Of a stretch of 64,000 bases of DNA, positions 44,353-53,442 are shown in pieces; position 1 is the first letter of the stretch, and each line of letters begins with the position of its first letter. Below the pieces are notes generated by a model. The model searched no databases. It saw nothing but the letters and a program-made list of their open reading frames with translations, and was not told where the DNA came from. The translations under genes and the position numbers were made by a program. Source of the stretch: Streptomyces lydicus (lineage in GTDB: Bacteria; Actinomycetota; Actinomycetes; Streptomycetales; Streptomycetaceae); NCBI RefSeq assembly GCF_000717345.1, contig NZ_JNZA01000011.1:117981-181980 (forward strand), given 5' to 3'.

Positions 44353-45164
44353 ATGCCGCCTGTCACGGCGTACGACCTCACGGGCCGCACCGCGCTCGTC
44401 ACCGGCGCGGCTGGGGGCACCTCCCACGCCCTTCAGGCAGTGGGGGAGGGATCGGCCGCGCCACTGCCGCCCTCCTCGCGGCGGCCGGCGCCACCGTCCA
44501 CTGCGCCGACCTGGACGCCACGGGCGCCGAGGCGACCGCCGCGGCGCTCACCGCCTCCGGCGGCACCGCGTTCGCCCATCCCCTCGACGTCACCCGGCGC
44601 GATCAGGTCGCCGCCGTCGTCGAAACGGCCCGCCGTGGCTCCGGCCGCCTCGACGTGATGGCGAACATCGCCGGGATCATGCACTCCTCCCCCGTACTGG
44701 AGACCGAGGACGCGGACCTGGACCGGGTCTGGAACACCAACTTCAAGGGCGTGCTGTACGGCTGCCAGGAGGCCGCCCGCGCCATGATCGCCGCCGGGAG
44801 CGGCGGTTCCATCGTGACCATGGCCTCCGGCGCGATCGACACCGGCGCCCCCGGCCTGCTCTGCTACGGCGTCACCAAGGCCGCCGTCGTCCAGCTCACC
44901 CGGACCCTGGCCACGGAGGCCGGACGGCACGGCATCCGCGTCAACGCCGTCGCCCCAGGCTGGGTGCGTACGGCGATGACCGAGCGGCACTCCGCCGAGG
45001 CGCGCCAGCAGGCGGAGCGGCTGATGATCCGGAGGTCACCGCTGGGGCGGGTGGGAGAGCCGGAGGACATCGCACACGCCGTGCTCCACCTGGCCTCGGA
45101 CGCCTCGTCGTTCACGACGGGCCAGATCCTGCGCCCGAACGGCGGCGTCGCCATGCCCTGGTGA
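44353..45164 (+). pseudogene. SDR oxidoreductase gene broken by a 29-bp insertion
   Basis: Short-chain dehydrogenase. The first frame from the ATG at 44353 reads VTAYDLTGRTALVTGAA and then meets an insertion exactly in the TGxxxGIG cofactor motif. After the insertion, in another frame, the protein continues GIGRATAALLAAAGATVHCADLD, HPLDVTRRDQV, DVMANIAGIM, the catalytic SGAIDTGAP-type Ser region, YGVTKAAV (Tyr-x-x-x-Lys) and a normal end RPNGGVAMPW. Removing 29 bases restores one frame (44353 and 44655 are then in phase). The largest intact piece is 44655-45164. It could be a sequencing error, but the insert has the form of a dispersed repeat. Confidence 0.82.
44412..44446. mobile_element. 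29-bp palindromic insert in the SDR gene
   Basis: TGGGGG occurs at 44412-44417 and 44441-44446, 29 bases apart. Between them is GCACCTCCCACGCCCTTCAGG plus CAG. CCTCCC-AC pairs with GTGGGGGAGG, and GCC with GGC inside. From memory, GGGGCACCTCCC...GGGGGAGG elements are scattered in Streptomyces genomes. Its likely target is the GC-rich TGGGGG of the Gly motif. Confidence 0.55.
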
Positions 45165-45477
45165 GCGCCCCGCGGACCCGCCGTACCCCCCGCACCCCCC
45201 GGACGGCCACGCGCCGCCAGACACCGTCGCTCCGCCCCGTGCACGGCACGCAGTGCACCGGCAGCAGACTGAGCCCCCAGCCGCCCACCACCACGGCCCC
45301 CTCGACCACACCCGCCGACTGCGGCCACACCACCAGCCGGACCGCGGCCCACCACCACACCCCTCCGACGAGGACGGCGGATATCCAGCGGCCCGGCACG
45401 GCCCGCGGACGCCGGCCGCCCGGCTCACAGGCCGGGGGCCGGTCCGGCCCGCGGGCCGCCGCTCCACGCCACGCCAT
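45112..45477 (-). CDS. Small membrane protein of unknown function
   Basis: 121 residues. ATG at 45477 has an excellent GGAGGAGG six bases upstream, and third positions are strongly GC-rich. Two hydrophobic segments (WISAVLVGGVWWWAAVRLVVW and VVEGAVVVGGWGLSLLPVHCV) are followed by a basic Arg-rich tail (RVAVRGVRGVRRVRGAL). The CVPC pair of cysteines could be structural. The last ~17 codons overlap the end of the convergent SDR pseudogene. I do not recognise a family, although a similar Trp-rich two-segment protein is common in Streptomyces. Confidence 0.65.
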   Translation of the reverse strand: MAWRGAAARGPDRPPACEPGGRRPRAVPGRWISAVLVGGVWWWAAVRLVVWPQSAGVVEGAVVVGGWGLSLLPVHCVPCTGRSDGVWRRVAVRGVRGVRRVRGALTRAWRRRRSGAGSGPS

Positions 45478-45572
45478 GGATGCCTCCTCCGGCCGACGCT
45501 AGACGGGCCCGCCGTCGGCGGGGAGGGCGCACCGGCGTACTTCCGGCGCGCGGGCGCCACCACGAGCTCCGG

Positions 45573-46046
45573 TCAGTGATGGGCCTCCGCCTGGAACATC
45601 CAGTGGTGCTTCTCCAGGTCGGCGGTGAGGCCGATGAGGATGTCCTGGCTGACCGGGTCGGGCTTGTCGGTGGCGATGATCCGCTCGCGCATCCGGCCGA
45701 TGACCGCGCCCAGCGCACTCACCATCGCCCGCACCACCTCACCGTCCTTGATCCAGCCGTCCTGCACCTCGGTGATCCCGCTGGTCTTGGCAACGGTGCC
45801 GGCCCGGCCGTCCGGGGACACGCCGATCGCGGACGCCCGCTCGGCCACCGTGTCGGTGTGCGTGCGGGCGCTGGCCACCACCTCGTCCAGCTGGAGGTGT
45901 ACGGAGCGGAAGCGGGGGCCGATGACGTTCCAGTGCACCTGCTTGGCGACCAGCGAGAGATCGATGAGGTCGACGAGGGCTCCTTGCAGCGCGTTCCCGA
46001 CAACGCTGCGGTCCTCGTCGGACAGCGTGCTCTTGACGACAGACAT
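45573..46046 (-). CDS. dps: Dps-family ferritin-like DNA-protection protein
   Basis: 157 residues. ATG at 46046 follows CAGGAG. Dps dodecamers oxidise and store iron and compact DNA. The inter-subunit ferroxidase residues are present: HWNVIGPRFRSVHLQLDEVV (His, then Asp and Glu). The C-terminus ends DLEKHHWMFQAEAHH. S. coelicolor has several Dps paralogues; this one occupies the clgR-neighbour position. The promoter region is the 226-base gap 46047-46272. Confidence 0.93.
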   Translation of the reverse strand: MSVVKSTLSDEDRSVVGNALQGALVDLIDLSLVAKQVHWNVIGPRFRSVHLQLDEVVASARTHTDTVAERASAIGVSPDGRAGTVAKTSGITEVQDGWIKDGEVVRAMVSALGAVIGRMRERIIATDKPDPVSQDILIGLTADLEKHHWMFQAEAHH

Positions 46047-46220
46047 CCGGTGACTCCTGTTCGGGCGAGTGCTCGGACGGGCAAGGGGCGATCGATCGAT
46101 GCCGATCGGGGGATTTGTCCGATTTCGCCATCGTACAAATGAATCGTCTGTTCTGGGCGGCCGCGGACCGGCCGAGCACTCCCCCCGCACCACGCCGCCG
46201 CTCAGGGGCCGGGCAGCACA

Positions 46221-46252
46221 GAGCCCCGGCGGGCTGCTGCCCACCGGGGCTC
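46221..46252 (-). terminator. Hairpin terminator of clgR
   Basis: GAGCCCCGG (46221-46229) pairs with CCGGGGCTC (46244-46252), with an inner GGG/CCC pairing. It lies 21 bases past the clgR stop. Confidence 0.6.
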
Positions 46253-46272
46253 GATGCGTACGAACAGGGGTG

Positions 46273-46656
46273 TCAGGCCGCGACGACATCCACGACGTCG
46301 GCCGGGGACTTGATGGTCACGCGCTCCTCCGGCACACCGGCCAGGGACGTGACGGACACCGAATTGAGCTTCGGCCGCACCGGTGCCGGCACCGGGTCGC
46401 TCGCGGCCGCGGACGCTGCCAGCTCCGCGAGCGCCAGCTCGTCGCTGACCTCCCGCATGAGCTCGGACATGCGCACGTCCAACGCGTCACAGATCGCCGA
46501 GAGCAGCTCGGAGGACGCTTCCTTCTGGCCCCTCTCGACCTCGGACAAATAGCCGAGCGATACCCGGGCGGAGGAAGAGACCTCGCGCAGGGTTCGGCCC
46601 TGGCGCTGACGCTGTCGGCGCAGCACGTCACCCAGCAGGCGACGAAGCAGAATCAT
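46273..46656 (-). CDS. clgR: Clp-gene activator ClgR
   Basis: 127 residues. Xre-type helix-turn-helix at the N-terminus ([50 protein letters not shown]). The C-terminus ends in VVDVVAA: the terminal Ala-Ala is the known degron by which ClpP/ClpC removes ClgR. ClgR activates clp and lon genes in Streptomyces and corynebacteria. The start at 46656 is 94 bases from the cinA stop. No unambiguous ClgR box was found upstream. Confidence 0.92.
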   Translation of the reverse strand: MILLRRLLGDVLRRQRQRQGRTLREVSSSARVSLGYLSEVERGQKEASSELLSAICDALDVRMSELMREVSDELALAELAASAAASDPVPAPVRPKLNSVSVTSLAGVPEERVTIKSPADVVDVVAA

Positions 46657-46750
46657 CGCTGGCTCCCTCCTCGGACCTCGGATCCGGATCCTTCTCGCCC
46701 CACCGTACCGCCTCGGGCCGCGGCCGTGCCGGGAGCGAGTACGTGTTCAC

Positions 46751-47287
46751 TCATGGCTGCAAACATCCATTCCCCCCGTGTTGTTCCGTATCCTGTGCCC
46801 GCGCATTTTCTGTCAGTTCGCTCAACAACAGTGCGAGCACCGCGTCGATGGTGTCGCGGCGGATCCGGTCGCGATCCCCGGCCAGCGCCAGCCGGCGCAC
46901 CTCTCCGGCGCCGCCCGGGCCGCGCACCGCCACGAAGACGGTGCCCACGGGCTGCCCGTCCTGCGGCTCGGGGCCGGCCACCCCGGTCGTGGCGATGCCC
47001 CAGTCGGCGCCCAGCACCCGCCGGACACCCTCCGCCATCTGTCGCGCGACCTCGGCGTCCACCGCTCCGTGCGCGGCCAGCAGGGCGCCGTCGACACCCA
47101 GCAGCTCCCGCTTGAGATCGGTGGCGTACGCCGTGACCGAGCCGCGCAGCACCCGCGAGGCCCCGGGGACGGCGGTCAGCGCGCCCGCCACCAGGCCACC
47201 GGTCAGGGACTCGGCCACCGCCAGGCTCTGCCCGCGCCCGGCGAGCAGCTCCAGCGCCCCGGCGGCCACAGAACCCGGCGCGCTCAC
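46751..47287 (-). CDS. cinA: CinA-family nicotinamide-nucleotide amidase domain protein
   Basis: 178 residues from a GTG at 47287 that overlaps the pgsA stop (GTGA). It is only the C-terminal CinA amidase domain; the N-terminal MoaB-like domain is absent, as usual in actinobacteria. Motifs are LAVAESLTGGLVAGALTAVPGASRVLRGSVTAYATDLKRELLGV and GIATTGVAGPEPQDGQPVGTVFVAV. The catalytic Ser is in AESLTGG. It deamidates NMN to nicotinate mononucleotide. It is coupled to pgsA and rimO. Confidence 0.92.
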   Translation of the reverse strand: MSAPGSVAAGALELLAGRGQSLAVAESLTGGLVAGALTAVPGASRVLRGSVTAYATDLKRELLGVDGALLAAHGAVDAEVARQMAEGVRRVLGADWGIATTGVAGPEPQDGQPVGTVFVAVRGPGGAGEVRRLALAGDRDRIRRDTIDAVLALLLSELTENARAQDTEQHGGNGCLQP

Positions 47288-47955
47288 CGGCCGGCGTCCC
47301 GTTCGGTCGGTTCCGCCGCCTGCCCGGCCCGCTCCGCGCGCTCCCTGGCCAGACCGGCCCGGCGCAGCACCACGGCCTGGCGGACGTAGTCCAGGCCGGT
47401 GGCGACAGTCAGCAGCACGGCCACCGCCATCACCCACCAGCGGAAGGTCGCCAGCGGACCGGTCAGTACCAGGACGTACATCCCGACCGCGGTGCCCTGC
47501 GCCAATGTCTTGATCTTGCCCCCACGACTGGCCGGAATGACCCCGTGCTTGATCACCCAGAACCGCATCAGCGTGATGCCGAGCTCACGGAAGAGGATCA
47601 CGCCCGTCACCCACCAGGGCAGATCACCCAGCACCGACAGGCAGACCAGCGCGGCGCCCATGATCGCCTTGTCCGCGATCGGGTCGGCGATCTTGCCGAA
47701 GTCGGTGACCAGGTTGTACGTGCGCGCCAGATGCCCGTCGAAGATGTCGGTGATCATGGCGACGGCGAAGGCCGCCCAGGCGAAGACGCGCCAGACCGGG
47801 TCGGTCCCGTTGTCGTGCATCAGCAGCACGACGAAGGCCGGGACCAGCACCAGCCGCAGCATCGTCAGGATGTTGGCGATGTTCCACAGCCCGGCCTGCC
47901 GGACGGCCGGCGCCGTGCGCGGGCCACCAGCTGCGGAAGCCGGGACTCCGGTCAT
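47284..47955 (-). CDS. pgsA: CDP-diacylglycerol--glycerol-3-phosphate 3-phosphatidyltransferase
   Basis: 223 residues. ATG at 47955 overlaps the rimO stop (ATGA). The CDP-alcohol phosphotransferase motif DGx2ARx8Gx3Dx3D is present as [23 protein letters not shown]. Five to six membrane segments surround it ([68 protein letters not shown]). It makes phosphatidylglycerophosphate, or a related anionic lipid, since family members share this motif. The C-terminus is Arg/Glu-rich. Confidence 0.9.
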   Translation of the reverse strand: MTGVPASAAGGPRTAPAVRQAGLWNIANILTMLRLVLVPAFVVLLMHDNGTDPVWRVFAWAAFAVAMITDIFDGHLARTYNLVTDFGKIADPIADKAIMGAALVCLSVLGDLPWWVTGVILFRELGITLMRFWVIKHGVIPASRGGKIKTLAQGTAVGMYVLVLTGPLATFRWWVMAVAVLLTVATGLDYVRQAVVLRRAGLARERAERAGQAAEPTERDAGR

Positions 47956-49448
47956 CTGCCCGCCTCCTCGGTACACTCCGCGCCGTCCACCGACAGCACC
48001 TCGGCCACGAGGTCCACACCCTCGCTCGACACGACCTTTGCTTCGACCATACGACCGGGCGAAAGCTCCTGGTCGGTCGAGAGCAGGGTGACGCCGTCCG
48101 TCTCCGGTGCCTGGTGCGCGGCCCGCCCGACGATGCCGTCCTCGTCGTCGATCCGGTCGACCAGCACCCGCACGGTCTCCCCGACCCGCTCCTCGGCGCG
48201 CTGCGCGGTCAGCTCCTCGGCCAGCCGCGACACCCGGGCCAGCCGCTCGGCGACCTCGTCCGGGTCGACCTTGTCCTCGTACGAGGCGGCCTCGGTGCCG
48301 TCCTCGTCGGAGTAGCCGAAGACGCCGATGGCATCGAGCCGGGCCGCGGTGATGAAGCGCTCCAGCTCCGCCAGGTCGCTCTCGCTCTCCCCGGGGAAGC
48401 CGACGATGAAGTTGGAGCGGGCGCCGGCCTGCGGCGCCTTCGTCCGGATCGTCTCCAGCAGCTCCAGGAAGCTGTCGGTGCCGCCGAAGCGCCGCATGGA
48501 ACGCAGCACACCGGGCGCCGAGTGCTGGAAGGACAGGTCGAAGTACGGCGCGACCTTGTCGGTACCGGTCAGCACATCGATCAGACCCGGTCGCATCTCG
48601 GCCGGCTGGAGGTAGCTGACGCGGATCCGCTCGATGCCGTCGACGGCGGCCAGCTCCGGCAGCAGCGTCTCCAGCAGGCGGATGTCGCCGAGGTCCTTGC
48701 CGTAGGAGGTGTTGTTCTCGGAGACCAGCATGATCTCCTTGACGCCCTGCTCCGCCAGCCAGCGGGTCTCCCCGAGCACGTCGGAGGGGCGGCGGGAGAT
48801 GAAGGAGCCCCGGAAGGACGGGATGGCGCAGAACGAGCAGCGCCGGTCGCAGCCGGAGGCCAGCTTCACCGAGGCCACCGGGCTGGAGTCGAGCCGGCGG
48901 CGCAGCGGCGCGCGCGGGCCGGAGGCGGGCGCGATGCCCTCCGGCAGGTCCTCGGGCGGGGTGTCCTGGGCGTGGCCGGGCAGTGCGACCTCGGCGGCCT
49001 GGCGCTCGGCCGGGCTGATCGGCAGCAGCTTGCGGCGGTCGCGCGGGGTGTGCGCCGCGTGGATGCCGCCGCTCAGGATGGTCTGCAGCCGATCGGAGAT
49101 GTCGCTGTAGTCGTCGAAGCCGAGCACGCCGTCGGCCTCGGGCAGCGCCTCGGCGAGCTCCTTGCCGTAGCGCTCGGCCATGCAGCCGACGGCCACCACG
49201 GCCTGGGTTCTGCCGCCCCCCTCACGAGCCGCGGCCTTCAGATCGTTGGCTTCCAGCAGGGCATCGACGGAGTCCTTCTTGGCGGCCTCGACGAAGCCGC
49301 AGGTGTTGACGACGGCGACATCGGCATCGGCGGCTTCCTCGACCAGCTCCCAGCCGTCCGCCGCCAGGCGGCCTGCGAGCTCCTCCGAGTCCACCTCGTT
49401 ACGGGCGCAGCCAAGGGTGACAAGGGCGACAGTGCGGCGTTCGGGCAT
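47952..49448 (-). CDS. rimO: Ribosomal protein S12 methylthiotransferase RimO
   Basis: 498 residues. Radical SAM methylthiotransferase that modifies Asp of S12; paralogue of MiaB at 15841-17361. Auxiliary cysteines are in [29 protein letters not shown] and [11 protein letters not shown]. The radical SAM cluster is [18 protein letters not shown], with the first Cys at about residue 205. RimO-specific are [14 protein letters not shown] and the TRAM domain near [27 protein letters not shown]. It has an insert with proline-rich sequence ([14 protein letters not shown]) before the radical SAM domain. First gene of the rimO-pgsA-cinA chain. Confidence 0.96.
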   Translation of the reverse strand: MPERRTVALVTLGCARNEVDSEELAGRLAADGWELVEEAADADVAVVNTCGFVEAAKKDSVDALLEANDLKAAAREGGGRTQAVVAVGCMAERYGKELAEALPEADGVLGFDDYSDISDRLQTILSGGIHAAHTPRDRRKLLPISPAERQAAEVALPGHAQDTPPEDLPEGIAPASGPRAPLRRRLDSSPVASVKLASGCDRRCSFCAIPSFRGSFISRRPSDVLGETRWLAEQGVKEIMLVSENNTSYGKDLGDIRLLETLLPELAAVDGIERIRVSYLQPAEMRPGLIDVLTGTDKVAPYFDLSFQHSAPGVLRSMRRFGGTDSFLELLETIRTKAPQAGARSNFIVGFPGESESDLAELERFITAARLDAIGVFGYSDEDGTEAASYEDKVDPDEVAERLARVSRLAEELTAQRAEERVGETVRVLVDRIDDEDGIVGRAAHQAPETDGVTLLSTDQELSPGRMVEAKVVSSEGVDLVAEVLSVDGAECTEEAGR

Positions 49449-49494
49449 GGGGCTCAGCCTACTTCGTCCCGGAGACACCCTCGGCGCGCAGGTC

Positions 49495-49533
49495 TCCGCC
49501 GCCCGCACCGGGCGTCCCGGGCCGGGCGGCGGA
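49495..49533 (-). terminator. Hairpin after the RodZ-like gene
   Basis: TCCGCCGCCCG (49495-49505) pairs with CGGGCGGCGGA (49523-49533). It lies between the stop of the gene at 49555 and the start of rimO at 49448. Confidence 0.55.
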
Positions 49534-49554
49534 CTCCCTCCGAAGCGGCGGCGC

Positions 49555-50358
49555 TCAGCCCGCCTGCGGGTCTCCCGGCGTGTAGCTGAGCCGCTCCACC
49601 GGGCCCTTCTCGCCGATCTGCTTGACTTCCTTGCCGTTGACGTACAGCTGTACGGCCGGGGCGTTGCCGAGGACCAGGTCGATCCGCTTCTTGTCCGTGA
49701 TCGTCTTGGACTCGCCCTTCTTCAGCAGGCTGTCCTCCAGCAGCTTGCCGTTGGCGTCCTTGGCCGAGACCCAGCTCTGCCCGTCGCGGGCGGTGACCTT
49801 GATCGTCACCTTGTCCTTGGGCAGGCCGGCGACCGCGCTGTCGGACGGCTCGGGAAGCGGCGGCTTGATCGTCGAGGGGTGGCGGGTGGGGGCCGGCGCC
49901 TTGGCATGGGCGTCGCCGGCCGCGATGGGACCGTTGTTGCTCTTGTCCCCGCCGGTGAAGAGCGTGAAGCCGGCGAAGCCCACCACCGCGACGATCGCGG
50001 CGATCATGGCGGCCGTCCAGTTCGGGCGGCGCGGCTCGGAGCGGATCCGCTCGGCCTCGAAGATCGGGGCGGCGAGCTCGGTCGGGGTCGGCCGCCCGCC
50101 GTGCTCGGCGTCGAACTGGTCGATCAGCGGGCGGGGGTCGAGGGAGACGGCGCGGGCGAGCGTTCTGATGTGTCCGCGGGCGTAGACGTCGCCGCCGCAG
50201 CGCGAGAAGTCGTCCTGCTCGATCGCCTGAACGATGGGAATGCGCACCCGCGTCGTCGTACTGACCTCTTCGACGGTCAGTCCCGCTCCGATACGGGCCT
50301 GCTGAATGGCACGACCGACGGAAGGCCGGTCTGCTTCGGGGGAGTTGCCGATGGACAC
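49555..50358 (-). CDS. RodZ-like helix-turn-helix membrane protein
   Basis: 267 residues from a GTG at 50358 (AAAGGCG upstream). Cytoplasmic HTH_25-type domain: [59 protein letters not shown] (~10-75), a linker, one membrane segment ([19 protein letters not shown], ~130-150), a Pro/Lys linker, and an external DUF4115-type beta domain ([37 protein letters not shown]). This is the layout of RodZ, which links the cytoskeleton to wall growth. In Streptomyces the role is not settled. It is between ftsK and rimO, as in S. coelicolor. Confidence 0.88.
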   Translation of the reverse strand: MSIGNSPEADRPSVGRAIQQARIGAGLTVEEVSTTTRVRIPIVQAIEQDDFSRCGGDVYARGHIRTLARAVSLDPRPLIDQFDAEHGGRPTPTELAAPIFEAERIRSEPRRPNWTAAMIAAIVAVVGFAGFTLFTGGDKSNNGPIAAGDAHAKAPAPTRHPSTIKPPLPEPSDSAVAGLPKDKVTIKVTARDGQSWVSAKDANGKLLEDSLLKKGESKTITDKKRIDLVLGNAPAVQLYVNGKEVKQIGEKGPVERLSYTPGDPQAG

Positions 50359-50581
50359 GGGGGCGCCTTTCGAGCGTGTAGCCACCTGCTGGAAGTTCAG
50401 TCTAGGGGTGGAGCGAAAGGGTCGGGCAAGCGGGAGAGCGCTGTTTGTACGCCATCGGAACGCCCGCGGGGTGCCAAGCGGGTTGATGTTGCGGCATCGT
50501 TCCCTCGCCTCCCTCAACTTGACGTTTCGGCAGGAGAAACGGTTGCTTTCTTCTCTCGTACGGGTGACCCGGATGTGCGTG

Positions 50582-53350
50582 CTACTCGCTAGCCTGCCCC
50601 CGGATCACCGCCAGGACTCCGTCCAATTCATCAGGCTTCACCAGAACGTCACGTGCCTTGGAACCCTCGCTCGGCCCGACGATGTTGCGTGACTCCATCA
50701 GATCCATCAGCCGCCCGGCCTTGGCGAACCCCACCCGCAGCTTGCGCTGGAGCATCGAGGTCGACCCGAACTGGGTGGAAACCACCAGCTCAGCGGCCTG
50801 ACACAGCAGATCGAGGTCATCGCCGATGTCCTCGTCGATCTCCTTCTTCTTCGCCGTGCCGACCGTGACGTCGTCGCGGAAGACCGGCGCCATCTGGTCC
50901 TTGCAGTGCTGGACGACGGCCGCCACCTCGGCCTCCGTCACGAAGGCGCCCTGCATACGGACCGGCTTGTTGGCGCCCATCGGCAGGAACAGCCCGTCGC
51001 CCTTGCCGATCAGCTTCTCGGCGCCCGGCTGGTCGAGGATGACCCGGCTGTCGGCCAGCGACGAGGTGGCGAACGCGAGCCGGGAGGGCACATTGGCCTT
51101 GATCAGGCCCGTGACGACGTCGACGGAGGGCCGCTGGGTGGCGAGCACCAGGTGGATACCGGCCGCCCGGGCGAGCTGGGTGATCCGGACGATGGAGTCC
51201 TCCACGTCGCGCGGCGCCACCATCATCAGGTCCGCCAGCTCGTCCACGATCACCAGCAGATACGGGTAGGGCGCCAGCTCCCGCTCGCTGCCCTCGGGCG
51301 AGCTGACCTTGCCGCTGCGGACCGCGGCGTTGAAATCGTCGATGTGCCGGAAGCCGTAGGCCGCGAGGTCGTCGTAGCGCAGGTCCATCTCGCGCACCAC
51401 CCACTGCAGCGCCTCGGCGGCCCGCTTGGGATTGGTGATGATCGGCGTGATCAGGTGCGGGATGCCCTCGTACGCGGTCAGCTCGACCCGCTTGGGGTCG
51501 ACCAGCACCATCCGGACGTCCTCCGGCGTGGCCCGCACCATGACCGAGGTGATCAGGCAATTGATGCAGGACGACTTGCCGGATCCGGTGGCGCCGGCGA
51601 CGAGCACGTGCGGCATCTTCGTCATGTTGGCCATGACGTAGCCGCCCTCGACGTCCTTGCCCAGCGCCACCAGCATCGGATGCTCGTCACCCGCCGCGTC
51701 CGCCAGCCGCAGCACGTCGCCGAGGTTGACCATCTCGCGGTCGGTGTTGGGGATCTCGATGCCGACCGCCGACTTGCCGGGGATCGGGCTGATGATGCGG
51801 ACGTCGGGGCTGGCCACGGCGTAGGCGATGTTCTTCGCCAGCGCGGTGATCTTCTCGACCTTGACGGCCGGGCCCAGCTCGACCTCGTAGCGGGTCACCG
51901 TCGGGCCGCGGGTGAAGCCGGTGACCGCGGCGTCGACCTTGAATTCCTGGAAGACCGTGGTCAGCGCGGTCACTATGGCGTCGTTCGCGGCGCTGCGGGT
52001 CTTGCCGGGGCCGCCCCGCGCGAGCAGGTCCAGCGAGGGCAGCGAGTAGGTGATGTCACCGGACAGCTGAAGCTGCTCGGCACGCGCCGGCAGCTCGCCG
52101 GACGGCTCGGGCGGCGCCTTGGTGAAGTCCGGTACGGCCGGGGTTCGCTCCCCCTTCGGCGGCTCGGGCTCGGCACCGCGGGCCGGCGGGACCGTCCCGG
52201 AGTGCGTGGCGTCGTCCTCCTGGTCCTGGTCCCGGCGCTCGCCGGAGACGCTGCTGCTCAGTCCCGCGACGAGCGGAGAGGGCTGGACGCCGTGCAGCAC
52301 CGCGCCGTCCAGCGCGGCGGCGGCCGCGGCGGCGACGTCCACCGCGTCCATCGGCCGGTCCGCGGCAGGCCGGTCGGCCCGGCGCGGACGCCGCCGCTTG
52401 GCCAGCGCCGCCTCTTCTATGGCGTCCGGGTCGTTCGCCGCGGGCGCCGCCGCGGCGCTGCGCCGGGGCTTGCGCGCCGGCTGCTCGCGCCACTCCTCGG
52501 CGTACTCCTCGACCTCGTCGAAGTCCGCCTCGGGTTCCAGGGGGTGCAGCACGCCGAGCCGGACGCCGAGCGCCCGCAGCCGCTGCGGAATGGCGTTCAC
52601 CGGTGTCGCGGTGACCACCAGCAGGCCGAACAGGGTGAGCAGCGCCAGCAGCGCCACCGCCAGGGTCATGCCGACGGTGAAGATCAGCGGCTTGGAGGCG
52701 ACCCACCCGACATAGCCGCCGGCGTCCTGTATGGCGGCGAGTCCGTCGCCCCGGCCCGGCGAGCCGCAAGCCATCGCGACCTGCCCGAGGATGCCGATCA
52801 CCAGCGCGGAGAGCCCGATGACGATCCGGCCGTTGGCCTCCGGCTTCTCGGGATGCCGGATGAGCCGCAGCGCGATGCCGCCCAGCAGTATCGGTACGAC
52901 CAGGTCCAGCCGCCCGAACGCGCCGGTCACCAGGAGCTCGACGAGGTCACCGACCGGCCCGGAGAGGTTGGACCAGGTACCGGCGGCGATGACCAGCGCC
53001 AGCCCGAGCAGCCCCAGCGCCAGCCCGTCCTTGCGGTGCGCCGGGTCGAGGTTCTTCGCGCCCTGGCCCATCCCGCGGAACATCGCGCCGATGGCGTGGG
53101 CGAGACCCAGCCAGCAGGCGCGGGCGAGGCGGTAGACGCCGCCGGTCGGGGACGGTGCCGGTCGCGGCGCGGCCTTCTTGGCGGCCACCTTCTTGGCCGG
53201 GGCCCGCTTCGCCGCCGTCTTCTTGACCGGTGGCTTCGCGGGCGCCTTCTTCGCAGCGGTCTTCTTGGCCGCGCCCCCGGACCGTCCGGCGCGCTGCTTC
53301 GAGGGGCCCGCCGTGCTCTGGGTTCCCTTGCCGGACGTACGTGAGGCCAT
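50582..53350 (-). CDS. ftsK: DNA translocase FtsK
   Basis: 922 residues. Moves chromosomes out of the closing septum during sporulation. The N-terminus is a Lys/Ala-rich region with KKTAAKKAPAKPP-type repeats (~25-60), then about four membrane segments (LALGLLGLALVIAAGTW; LDLVVPILLGGIALRLI; IVIGLSALVIGILGQVAM; PLIFTVGMTLAVALLALLTLFGLLVV), then an acidic linker (~270-440), then the motor: Walker A VLVAGATGSGKSS, Walker B YLLVIVDELADLMM. The C-terminal gamma domain GLLCQAAELV-type helix (DLLCQAAELVVSTQFGSTSMLQRKLRVGFAKAGRLMDLMES) binds KOPS. ATG at 53350 has only a weak ribosome site; an in-frame ATG upstream has none. Confidence 0.95.
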   Translation of the reverse strand: MASRTSGKGTQSTAGPSKQRAGRSGGAAKKTAAKKAPAKPPVKKTAAKRAPAKKVAAKKAAPRPAPSPTGGVYRLARACWLGLAHAIGAMFRGMGQGAKNLDPAHRKDGLALGLLGLALVIAAGTWSNLSGPVGDLVELLVTGAFGRLDLVVPILLGGIALRLIRHPEKPEANGRIVIGLSALVIGILGQVAMACGSPGRGDGLAAIQDAGGYVGWVASKPLIFTVGMTLAVALLALLTLFGLLVVTATPVNAIPQRLRALGVRLGVLHPLEPEADFDEVEEYAEEWREQPARKPRRSAAAAPAANDPDAIEEAALAKRRRPRRADRPAADRPMDAVDVAAAAAAALDGAVLHGVQPSPLVAGLSSSVSGERRDQDQEDDATHSGTVPPARGAEPEPPKGERTPAVPDFTKAPPEPSGELPARAEQLQLSGDITYSLPSLDLLARGGPGKTRSAANDAIVTALTTVFQEFKVDAAVTGFTRGPTVTRYEVELGPAVKVEKITALAKNIAYAVASPDVRIISPIPGKSAVGIEIPNTDREMVNLGDVLRLADAAGDEHPMLVALGKDVEGGYVMANMTKMPHVLVAGATGSGKSSCINCLITSVMVRATPEDVRMVLVDPKRVELTAYEGIPHLITPIITNPKRAAEALQWVVREMDLRYDDLAAYGFRHIDDFNAAVRSGKVSSPEGSERELAPYPYLLVIVDELADLMMVAPRDVEDSIVRITQLARAAGIHLVLATQRPSVDVVTGLIKANVPSRLAFATSSLADSRVILDQPGAEKLIGKGDGLFLPMGANKPVRMQGAFVTEAEVAAVVQHCKDQMAPVFRDDVTVGTAKKKEIDEDIGDDLDLLCQAAELVVSTQFGSTSMLQRKLRVGFAKAGRLMDLMESRNIVGPSEGSKARDVLVKPDELDGVLAVIRGQASE

Positions 53351-53442
53351 GGCGACGAGATTACAGGCGAACGCGGGCATGACACGAGCGCACGGCCCTT
53401 CACCCAAACGTGTCGCACGCCCGTCTCATGAGGGGGCGTCAG

